Positions 7,049-12,011 of a stretch of 12,011 nucleotides of DNA are shown here, piece by piece. A program made the translations under genes and the position numbers. The stretch covers positions 1 through 12,011 of the forward strand of contig JBPCVY010000283.1 in assembly GCA_051010055.1 (NCBI GenBank), written 5' to 3'. The notes beneath the pieces were generated by a model that did no database searches, was not told where the DNA came from, and worked only from the letters and a program-made list of their open reading frames with translations. This DNA is from CAJQND01 sp051010055 (GTDB lineage: Bacteria; Pseudomonadota; Alphaproteobacteria; Rhizobiales; CAJQND01). The stretch's first letter is position 1; each line of letters begins with the position of its first letter.

Positions 7049-7073
7049 TACTGCCTAATTTCGGGCGTGTCAA
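7045..7073 (-). promoter_or_regulatory. Candidate sigma70-type promoter of fbpA
   Basis: On the minus strand a perfect TTGACA (-35, 7073-7068) is followed after 17 bases by TATCTG (-10, 7050-7045). The -10 matches consensus only in TAT, but spacing is ideal. This places the start near 7038 with a leader of about 50 bases before the ATG at 6984. A weak -10 with a perfect -35 fits a regulated promoter. Confidence 0.5.
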
Positions 7074-7097
7074 CAAAAACCAACTTAATTAGTCGGA

Positions 7098-7113
7098 TTT
7101 AGAATCGTTCAAA
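7098..7113. promoter_or_regulatory. Irr-box-like (ICE-like) site upstream of fbpA
   Basis: TTTAGAATCGTTCAAA is one base away from a TTTAGAA-N3-TTCTAAA dyad, the form I recall for the iron control element bound by Irr in Rhizobiales. It lies about 25 bases upstream of the -35 element, a place where Irr would activate rather than repress. The identification is by motif resemblance only. Confidence 0.45.
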
Positions 7114-7141
7114 AAAGTCACACAAAAACAGTAACTTAAAA

Positions 7142-7166
7142 AGATTCTAAACTGGAACGATTCTAA
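7142..7166 (-). promoter_or_regulatory. Second Irr-box-like cluster with two TTAGAATC half-sites
   Basis: On the minus strand TTAGAATCGTTC (7166-7155) is followed closely by TTTAGAATC (7151-7143). The first is the exact reverse complement of GAACGATTCTAA as read on the plus strand, and matches the 12 bases TTAGAATCGTTC at 7099-7110 in inverted orientation. With that site there are three copies of the half-site within 70 bases. The cluster starts about 10 bases past the stop of the upstream lyase gene. Confidence 0.4.
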
Positions 7167-7178
7167 TTTTAATCGGGG

Positions 7179-8231
7179 CTAAATCGATGCGTCCAAAGCC
7201 GCTTCTAAATCAACCTGATAGGCAAAAATTGCCGGGGTGCCACCGGTGTGAACGAATACCAGCGTTGCGCCCGGACTTGCTTTTTGGGCGCGGTCCAAAA
7301 ACCCTGCGAAAGTTTTGCCTGTGTAAGTCGGGTCCAGCATCAGCCCCTCTTGGCGTGCCCCTTCAATTATTGCCTTGTTGGTGACATCCCCCGCCCGGCC
7401 ATAGCCTGGAGCAAGAAAATCATCATCAACAATCACATCTGCTTCATCTACCGGCGGGGCCACGCCCAGAAGATCCGCAATTTCGGTGCACCTTTGCGCA
7501 ATGCGCGGGGCTTGCAAGTTTGCTGCCCGGCGCACGCAAATGCCCCTTACGGGCACTTTCGACCCAAGAGCGCGCAAACCAAACAAAAATCCACCGTGCG
7601 TAGCACCACTGCCTGATGGAACAACTATTTCATCTGGCCCTACTTCCATCTCTTCAAACTGGCGCAAAAGTTCTGCGGCCATAACAACATAACCCAACGC
7701 CCCGAGCGGAGCATGGCCTGGCGCCAGCGGAATGATATAGGGCTTCCGACCTTCGGCGCGCAGGCCTTCGGCGATTTCACCAAGCTGCCTGTCGGCGCCT
7801 TCTTCGTCTTCACCTTCCGGGTAGCTGTGAAGTTCTGCGCCGAGCAATTTCTCCAGGAGAACGTTTCCCGAAGATTTGTAGAGCGGATCGTTCTTTGCCA
7901 CCCGCTCCTCAAGCTGAATATGGCACTCCAGGCCAAGCTTGCGAGCGCCGGCTGCAGCAAGCCGTGCAAAGTTCGACTGCACAGCCCCAGTGATCAAAAC
8001 CGTGTCGGCGCCCTCATGCACCGCCTGGCCGAGATAGAATTCAAGCTGGCGCACTTTGTTACCGCCAAATGCAAGGCCGGTACAGTCATCTCTTTTCACC
8101 AGCAGGCGGGCACCGCCATATCGGCTGCTCAGGTTGGGCATGTCTTCCAGCGGTGTTTCGCCAGTAAACAGGTGCGCGCGCGGCATCACGCCAAGCTTGC
8201 CCAGTTCTTTCGGAGAGAATTTTTCTGTCAT
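7179..8231 (-). CDS. PLP lyase of the D-cysteine desulfhydrase / ACC deaminase family
   Basis: This 350-residue fold-type II PLP enzyme removes sulfide, sulfite or ammonia from a small amino acid. Key motifs are GGNKVRQLE with PLP Lys59, GAVQSNFAR (82-90, with the family's active-site Ser), the phosphate-binding loop PSGSGATHGG (206-215), DPTYTGK (300-306) and HTGGTPA (328-334). True ACC deaminases carry Glu after the Tyr in the YxGK motif (YEGK). The Thr here argues against ACC deaminase and for D-cysteine desulfhydrase or L-cysteate sulfo-lyase (CuyA). The frame is open to 8342, but family homology begins at about the ATG at 8231; no strong ribosome binding site precedes either. It lies upstream of, and in the same direction as, the iron operon, with about 190 regulatory bases between. 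Substrate is unresolved. Confidence 0.88.
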   Translation of the reverse strand: MTEKFSPKELGKLGVMPRAHLFTGETPLEDMPNLSSRYGGARLLVKRDDCTGLAFGGNKVRQLEFYLGQAVHEGADTVLITGAVQSNFARLAAAGARKLGLECHIQLEERVAKNDPLYKSSGNVLLEKLLGAELHSYPEGEDEEGADRQLGEIAEGLRAEGRKPYIIPLAPGHAPLGALGYVVMAAELLRQFEEMEVGPDEIVVPSGSGATHGGFLFGLRALGSKVPVRGICVRRAANLQAPRIAQRCTEIADLLGVAPPVDEADVIVDDDFLAPGYGRAGDVTNKAIIEGARQEGLMLDPTYTGKTFAGFLDRAQKASPGATLVFVHTGGTPAIFAYQVDLEAALDASI

Positions 8232-8479
8232 GAAAAACAATCTGCCAGATTTTTCGCTGCCTTGCCTGCATATTTCTTTGCGTTGCATCGAATGGCAAAA
8301 CAATATGCCAGGGTTGAAAGTGACGTTGAATAAGCCGGACATTCTTCAACGAGCAAAGTTGCTTAATCCTGCGGCACCATAAAATTCATGCGAGTACCCG
8401 CCGCGAACTGGTCGATTTCTTCACACCTATCCGGGCGCGCATGAAAGGTTCCAACACCAGCCATTAATCGCCTTTCCGG
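8232..8479. other. Intergenic stretch between divergent lyase gene and small ORF
   Basis: About 250 bases should hold the lyase promoter (minus) and that of the small ORF (plus). I see no confident promoter pair and no strong hairpin. In the reading frame of the small ORF, codons upstream of a TAA at 8465 remain open and weakly coding-like back to at least 8366. This could mean a decayed N-terminal part of a longer gene. Confidence 0.4.
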
Positions 8480-8644
8480 ATGAAAATTCAGATGTGGAAT
8501 TCCAACTTCGCCCTGGCTGAAATTCCCGACATGACCCGGTCGCTTGAAAACATGTCTGAGATCGAAGTCTCGCATTGCTACTGCGTTGTGCAGAACCTTG
8601 GCAGCAAATGGATCATCATGATGGCGGCGCTGGTTGAAGAATAG
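8480..8644 (+). CDS. Small unrecognised protein, 54 residues
   Basis: The ORF reads from MKIQMWNSNFALAEIPDM to WIIMMAALVEE. I do not recognise it. The case for coding is composition. Counted by hand, GC is roughly 46, 31 and 69 percent at codon positions 1, 2 and 3, the normal pattern for real genes here, and the residue mix is balanced. The product has an acidic/neutral first half, a Cys-Tyr-Cys at 33-35 and a hydrophobic stretch near the C-terminus (44-52). No good Shine-Dalgarno precedes the ATG, and an in-frame TAA sits five codons upstream. It may be a small protein or the surviving end of a broken gene. The PilZ gene starts about 150 bases downstream in the same direction. Confidence 0.42.
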   Translation: MKIQMWNSNFALAEIPDMTRSLENMSEIEVSHCYCVVQNLGSKWIIMMAALVEE

Positions 8645-8665
8645 TCAGATCACCCGCTTGTGTTG

Positions 8666-8698
8666 AAATTTAAATTTTCTTCAAATTGGCAACAATTT
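8666..8698. promoter_or_regulatory. AT-rich palindromes upstream of the PilZ gene
   Basis: AAATTTAAATTT (8666-8677) is a perfect 12-bp palindrome. AAATTG (8683-8688) and CAATTT (8693-8698) form a second, around GCAA. They lie about 95-125 bases before the PilZ start in a clearly AT-rich stretch. This suits an operator or nucleoid-protein site; no clean -35/-10 pair with proper spacing was found. They could also affect the end of the small ORF transcript. Confidence 0.35.
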
Positions 8699-8778
8699 AA
8701 AATTCTAATCTTCTGCTTAAAGGAAAGATTCCAAGTCCTCGATATGCTCTTCGCGATTATTTTTAAAAGCTCAAAGTT

Positions 8779-8784
8779 AAGGAG
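8779..8784 (+). promoter_or_regulatory. Strong ribosome binding site deciding a TTG start
   Basis: AAGGAG is followed by 7 bases and then TTG at 8792. An ATG at 8785 overlaps the site closely but opens only a 10-codon frame. The next in-frame ATG of the PilZ gene (Met22) has no such site. The TTG is therefore the likely start. Confidence 0.75.
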
Positions 8785-8791
8785 ATGAGCT

Positions 8792-9145
8792 TTGTTAAAC
8801 CACGCGAAGAAAATTGACCCGGAATTCGATGTGCCTATTCAGGCGGCAACAGACATGCGCAGGCATCCGCGCATGCGCACCCTCAAGTCCGGTTCTGTCT
8901 GTTTTCCAGGCAGCCTGGGTATTGCTGATTGCACAATTCGTGATTTATCACTATCCGGCGCAAGGCTGTACTTTAACAGCACGTTTTGGTTGCCCGGAAA
9001 ATTTAAACAGCGCATTGAGACAGATAATATCGAAGTTGCCTGCAAAGTTGTTTGGCGCACCGACAACGTGCTTGGTGTTATGTTTATTCCAATGCCGCCA
9101 AACCTGAAGGACAGTTCTTCGGGATTATTTCAGTTCGTGCGGTAA
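8792..9145 (+). CDS. PilZ-domain protein (c-di-GMP receptor candidate)
   Basis: This 117-residue cytosolic protein is essentially one PilZ domain. Both c-di-GMP-binding motifs are present: RxxxR as RRHPR (23-27, with further basic residues to Arg29) and DxSxxG as DLSLSG (51-56). The later part has the family's strand pattern ending ACKVVWRTDNVLGVMFI (83-99). A lone PilZ domain with intact motifs usually acts as an adaptor that changes partner binding when c-di-GMP rises, for example in motility or polysaccharide export; the partner is not indicated here. It starts with TTG behind AAGGAG, which is unusual and may limit expression. It converges on purA with three bases between the stop codons. 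Family call is firm, role is open. Confidence 0.9.
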   Translation: MLNHAKKIDPEFDVPIQAATDMRRHPRMRTLKSGSVCFPGSLGIADCTIRDLSLSGARLYFNSTFWLPGKFKQRIETDNIEVACKVVWRTDNVLGVMFIPMPPNLKDSSSGLFQFVR

Positions 9146-9148
9146 GGC

Positions 9149-10441
9149 TCAATCTTCGAACGGGTCTTTCATCAAAATCGTGTCCTCGCGTTCCGGGCTT
9201 GTCGACAACAACGCAACGGGCGTTTCAATCAGCTCTTCAATATGACGGACATATTTCACCGCCTGGGCTGGCAGTTCAGCCCAGGAACGCGCACCCGCTG
9301 TGGTTTCGCTCCAACCCTCAAAGCTCTCGTAAATCGGCTTGACGCGTGCCTGCGCGCCCTGTGAGGACGGCAGATAGTCAATCCGCTCGCCATCCAGCTC
9401 ATAGCCGATGCAGATTTTGATTTCCTCAAAACCATCAAGAACATCGAGCTTGGTAAGCGCGATGCCAGTTACCCCTGATGTGCGCAGCGCCTGGCGGACG
9501 AGAACCGCATCGAACCAGCCACACCGGCGCTGGCGGCCGGTTACCGTGCCGAATTCATGGCCGCGCTCACCAAGGCGCTGGCCATTTTCATCATCAAGCT
9601 CGGTGGGGAACGGCCCGGCGCCGACGCGGGTTGTGTAGGCCTTTACGATGCCGAGAACATAGTCAAGCGAGCCCGGCCCCATGCCGCTTCCCGTTGCGGC
9701 CTGTGCGGCAACTGTGTTGGAGGAAGTCACGAACGGGTAAGTGCCGTGGTCGATATCCAGAAGCGCACCTTGTGCGCCTTCAAAAAGAATGCGGTTGCCT
9801 TCGCGCTTTTCAGCATCTAACAGCTGCCAAACTGAATCCATATATTTCAGGATTTTCGGGGCGATTTCCGCAAGCTGGCTTTTCAGCTCGTCCGCAGAAA
9901 TTTCAGCCTCCCCAAGCCCCTTGCGCAGGGCGTTGTGATGGGTGAGCAGGCGGTCGATTTTGGCGCCAAGCGAATCCAGGTTCTGCAAATCCATAACCCG
10001 GATGGCGCGCCTTCCAACCTTGTCTTCATAGGCCGGGCCGATGCCGCGGCCCGTCGTGCCAATCTTGCCCTTGCCGGCAGCTGCCTCGCGGATGCCGTCC
10101 AATTCCCGGTGAAGGGGCAGAATAAGAGTGGCGTTTTCGGCAATGCGCAGATTTTCGCGGGTGACACTGACGCCCAGTTTCTCAACGTTTGCGATTTCAT
10201 CTGCCAGCGCCCACGGATCAACAACCACCCCATTGCCAATTACCGCCATCTTGCCTGGGCGCACGATGCCCGAAGGCAGCAGGGAGAGCTTGTAGACCTT
10301 GCCATCAATCACCAATGTGTGCCCGGCATTGTGGCCGCCCTGATAGCGCACCACCGTATCGGCCCGCTCAGAAAGCCAATCGACTATTTTTCCCTTGCCT
10401 TCGTCCCCCCACTGGACGCCGACGACAACCACATTGGCCAT
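9149..10441 (-). CDS. purA: Adenylosuccinate synthetase
   Basis: This enzyme catalyses IMP + aspartate + GTP to adenylosuccinate + GDP + phosphate, the first committed step to AMP, in the cytosol. At 430 residues it is full length. The N-terminal WGDEGKGK (11-18) contains catalytic Asp13, and QGGHNAGHT (34-42) contains His41. The IMP-binding GTTGRGIGPAYEDK lies at 128-141. The C-terminal GTVTGRQRRCGWFDAV block is the family signature region. GGAGAGG lies 4 bases before the ATG. Upstream are a good promoter candidate and, between promoter and start, a terminator-shaped hairpin. In many Rhizobiales I recall purA following serA; here serA is absent and an opposite-strand unrecognised gene lies upstream. 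Confidence 0.98.
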   Translation of the reverse strand: MANVVVVGVQWGDEGKGKIVDWLSERADTVVRYQGGHNAGHTLVIDGKVYKLSLLPSGIVRPGKMAVIGNGVVVDPWALADEIANVEKLGVSVTRENLRIAENATLILPLHRELDGIREAAAGKGKIGTTGRGIGPAYEDKVGRRAIRVMDLQNLDSLGAKIDRLLTHHNALRKGLGEAEISADELKSQLAEIAPKILKYMDSVWQLLDAEKREGNRILFEGAQGALLDIDHGTYPFVTSSNTVAAQAATGSGMGPGSLDYVLGIVKAYTTRVGAGPFPTELDDENGQRLGERGHEFGTVTGRQRRCGWFDAVLVRQALRTSGVTGIALTKLDVLDGFEEIKICIGYELDGERIDYLPSSQGAQARVKPIYESFEGWSETTAGARSWAELPAQAVKYVRHIEELIETPVALLSTSPEREDTILMKDPFED

Positions 10442-10459
10442 AATACCTCTCCATCAAAC

Positions 10460-10491
10460 AAAAAACCCCCCGAGCAGAAATCGCCGGAGGG
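10460..10491 (-). terminator. Intrinsic terminator-like hairpin in the purA leader
   Basis: On the minus strand CCCTCCG (10491-10485) pairs with CGGGGGG (10472-10466) with one T-G wobble around a 12-base loop, followed immediately by six T (10465-10460). This is a textbook intrinsic-terminator shape. It lies only about 20 bases before the purA start. It may attenuate purA, end transcription from a vanished or distant upstream gene, or be a 5' protective stem. No minus-strand gene that it would naturally terminate is visible to its right. Confidence 0.65.
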
Positions 10492-10504
10492 CATTTCCTT
10501 GCGC

Positions 10505-10532
10505 TTTATAATGAGATTCGAAGAATGTTCAA
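10505..10532 (-). promoter_or_regulatory. Candidate purA promoter
   Basis: On the minus strand TTGAAC (-35, 10532-10527) is followed after 16 bases by TATAAA (-10, 10510-10505, five of six to consensus). Transcription would begin near 10498, only about seven bases before the terminator-like hairpin. No better promoter is seen between the hairpin and the purA start. Confidence 0.5.
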
Positions 10533-10611
10533 GCCGCACCCTTGGCTCACTTCATGATTTGGCCAAAATGCATGTTAAAGGTGTTTTAAATGCCTTTTTA
10601 GGAAGCGTAAA

Positions 10612-11553
10612 ATGCCCATCATTTCCAAGCGCCGAAGACAAAGCCTCGTATTTGTCTGTTGGGCAGCCCTTGCGGTGATCTTTGCTGCACCAGCCCTGAC
10701 TGAATCGCCGCCCTCGCGAATCCATCCCAAAGCGCAGGAACTGATTGACGGGCTCAAAGCTCTGCGGGATGTGCAAGACGATGCGGGAAAGCGCACTCTG
10801 GAAGATAAGCTTTGGGCGGCATATATGCGCTCGAGTTACACCGGCGCATTGAACCGGACGCAACAGGCATTATATGACGCAGCACTGAAGGCCAAGGATT
10901 GCAGTCAGGTAGAGCGCATGCAATCCGTCGCGTTTAAACGAACATTCCCATTTCTTGCCCCCGTCTTGCAATCTGACTGGGCTTATGAGTCTTTTAGAAT
11001 ACAGATTATCTATGGGATTCCGGAGGTGAGATATTGTTCAAACAGGCAAAATCTGGACCGTATCTTGCGGCTCATCAAAGCGCACAAGCTTGACATTTTA
11101 CCGTTTGATTATTCCGATCCGGCGAACGAGCAGTATTTACCTTATCTATTGCGAACAGATGAAAAACCGTGGCTGGATAAGAATGCCAAACTGATCGACA
11201 GAGCGAGAAACTCCCTGTGCTGGAGGATACACCTGCTGTTTAACAGTGCTGCAAAGGATGGCTTAACATATGCTCTACGCGATATTTTGCAGCTAGCAGA
11301 ACGCCGCAATGAGTTCCGGTTTTCGCCCGCGCAACTCTATGCAATTCACCTGCGCGGCCAGTATGCGGGCATTCTGCGCGATCAAGAAGAGAAACGTCTC
11401 AAACATCTCTATTACCAAGTCAAACCGAAGGTGCGCTCCAAAATTGATGTCCGTTTAAAAAGAGACCGCTCCACGCCGCATTCATTGTCTATCCCGGCGC
11501 AACGCTGCCGCTCCCCAAAACTAACTGTGCTTGAACGTTTTGGTCTTGAGTAA
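10612..11553 (+). CDS. Unrecognised exported protein, 313 residues
   Basis: I do not recognise a family. The N-terminus is a clear Sec signal: MPIISKRRR basic stretch, then a hydrophobic core (about 11-26) and a likely cleavage after APA or ALT (26-30), so a periplasmic or secreted location is likely. The mature part is mainly charged and helical (for example 38-70, 80-107 and 190-235), with four cysteines (97, 142, 203, 299) that could form disulphides, and a very basic region at 261-286 (many Lys/Arg). The tail at 287-313 is Ser/Pro/Arg-rich. AGGAAG lies 6 bases before the ATG, supporting the start. It is divergent from purA across a shared 170-base region. Helical solenoid repeats are possible but not demonstrated. 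Confidence 0.75.
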   Translation: MPIISKRRRQSLVFVCWAALAVIFAAPALTESPPSRIHPKAQELIDGLKALRDVQDDAGKRTLEDKLWAAYMRSSYTGALNRTQQALYDAALKAKDCSQVERMQSVAFKRTFPFLAPVLQSDWAYESFRIQIIYGIPEVRYCSNRQNLDRILRLIKAHKLDILPFDYSDPANEQYLPYLLRTDEKPWLDKNAKLIDRARNSLCWRIHLLFNSAAKDGLTYALRDILQLAERRNEFRFSPAQLYAIHLRGQYAGILRDQEEKRLKHLYYQVKPKVRSKIDVRLKRDRSTPHSLSIPAQRCRSPKLTVLERFGLE

Positions 11554-11659
11554 CCGGACGAATAGATTCTCAACCAGCACACGCGACCATGAAAACAATC
11601 GGTAGCAGAGGGGCGACGGTTATCGCTCTCTTTGTTATGAGTGTTCCCGCGACGGATAA
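11554..11659. other. Short convergent spacer
   Basis: About 105 bases separate the stop of the exported-protein gene from the stop of the minus-strand coiled-coil gene. No clear terminator hairpin with a U-tract was seen on either strand. Confidence 0.4.
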
Positions 11660-11938
11660 TTAATAAGGACGGCAAGCAATTCGGAAATGATTCTTAAGTT
11701 CTTGCCGTTCTCTTTCTATATCTCGAATTTGGGATCTAAGTTCCGCTATTTTACTTTTATGCAATTTGATGTCTTCTTTAGCGCTATCCCGAAGCAACTC
11801 TTCGAGATTTGGGTTTCCCGCATCTTTTTGTAAAATTGCAATCTCGGTTTCGAGCTGCTTGATCTCCTCATTCCAATCCTTAACATCTTCATATGTCTTA
11901 ACAATCATTTCGCGCAGTTCTCTACATGCCCGGTGCAT
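11660..11938 (-). CDS. Small coiled-coil protein, 92 residues, unrecognised
   Basis: No family was recognised. From about residue 16 to 85 the protein is a continuous charged helix with heptad-like hydrophobic spacing (EEIKQLETEIAIL, then KSKIAELRSQIRDIERERQEL), broken once near GNPN (41-44). That suggests a helical hairpin or dimeric coiled coil. Cys5 and Cys89 lie near the two ends. The gene is visibly more AT-rich than its neighbours, which hints at transfer. The ATG at 11938 is the first possible start after an in-frame TGA at about 11965, yet the only good ribosome binding site (AAAGGAG, about 11971-11977) lies more than 30 bases upstream. A frameshifted or longer ancestral N-terminus is possible, since the codons between TGA and ATG also read as plausible protein. 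Confidence 0.55.
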   Translation of the reverse strand: MHRACRELREMIVKTYEDVKDWNEEIKQLETEIAILQKDAGNPNLEELLRDSAKEDIKLHKSKIAELRSQIRDIERERQELKNHFRIACRPY

Positions 11939-11966
11939 TTCTGGGTTGGGGAAAGCGTCACTTCAA

Positions 11967-12011
11967 ATTTCTCCTTTAAGTTTACGGTCAGGCAAACTTA
12001 ATGCGAGAAAT
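11967..12011. repeat. Two-part inverted repeat running to the window edge
   Basis: ATTTCTC (11967-11973) pairs with GAGAAAT (12005-12011), and TTAAGTTT (11976-11983) pairs with AAACTTAA (11994-12001), around a 10-base centre. All 15 arm bases match; small 2- and 3-base interruptions separate the two stem parts. In the minus-strand RNA the 3' arm contains the GGAG of the nearby ribosome binding site. It may extend beyond the window. Confidence 0.65.

Noticed and set aside
7068..7130. RirA box (TGA-N9-TCA) or classic Fur box in the fbpA upstream region
   Set aside because: I scanned the AT-rich stretch and found no convincing match; the TTAGAATC dyads fit an Irr-like pattern better.
8232..8342. 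37-residue N-terminal extension of the PLP lyase, including an ATG at 8288
   Set aside because: Cys/Phe/Lys-rich sequence unlike the family N-terminus, no ribosome binding site; homology starts near Met at 8231.
8363..8575. 70-codon minus-strand frame antisense to the small ORF
   Set aside because: Codon-aligned mirror of the plus frame. Codon-position GC favours the plus strand, at least over 8480-8644. It remains a weak alternative.
8686..8711. sigma70 promoter TTGGCA ... TAATCT for the PilZ gene
   Set aside because: Spacing is only 14 bases between the two hexamers, too short for a credible promoter.
10552..10863. 103-codon minus-strand frame that could have been the gene ended by the purA-side hairpin
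   Set aside because: Antisense to the signal peptide and early coding region of the exported protein, Arg/Cys/Pro mixture, no ribosome binding site or family resemblance.

Overview
The window reads as chromosome of an alphaproteobacterium, most likely of the Hyphomicrobiales (Rhizobiales). The reasons are moderate-to-high GC with strong third-position GC in the genes, an RluD-type gene divergent from a small DUF6476-like membrane protein, rhizobial-style dispersed palindromes, and boxes resembling the Irr iron-control element in front of an iron transport operon. This placement is inference; no rRNA, tRNA or marker phylogeny was available. No CRISPR array, transposase or tRNA was found.

Left part (1-2835). 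A CaCA-family Na+/Ca2+ antiporter-like gene lies on the minus strand. It is separated from an rluD-like pseudouridine synthase (also minus) by about 420 bases without a credible gene but full of inverted repeats. Two of these share the half-motifs TGAGGAG and TCTCGAA but have different, self-complementary outer arms. The rluD-like gene and the divergent DUF6476-like gene appear to begin on one shared CATG.

Middle part (2838-8231). A serine hydroxymethyltransferase-like (SHMT-like) PLP enzyme keeps the PLP-binding lysine and substrate arginine, but lacks residues that serve the folate reaction in classical GlyA. Its stop codon overlaps, on one CTAG, that of the convergent Fe3+ ABC permease. 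The permease lies downstream of its periplasmic iron-binding protein. No ATPase gene is in the window. The AT-rich stretch before the binding-protein gene has a TTGACA promoter candidate, a 13-bp palindrome over its -10 region, and three TTAGAATC half-sites. Upstream of that lies a PLP lyase of the D-cysteine desulfhydrase / L-cysteate sulfo-lyase / ACC deaminase family.

Right part (8232-12011). A 54-codon ORF with coding-like composition precedes a PilZ protein that starts with TTG behind a strong ribosome binding site. PilZ converges on purA with only three bases between them. A plausible purA promoter lies directly before an intrinsic-terminator-shaped hairpin, so the hairpin would sit at the 5' end of the purA mRNA. 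Beyond it are an unrecognised exported protein and an AT-rich small coiled-coil gene. The window ends inside a large inverted repeat whose RNA form could hide a Shine-Dalgarno sequence.

How it fits together: housekeeping (pseudouridylation, AMP synthesis) is mixed with iron uptake, amino-acid PLP chemistry and c-di-GMP sensing. The most unusual material is regulatory: the iron-type promoter, the purA leader hairpin, the nested palindromes, and the inverted repeat at the right edge. No multi-gene novel system is clearly present; the best protein-level candidates are the divergent SHMT paralogue and the right-end pair of unrecognised genes.
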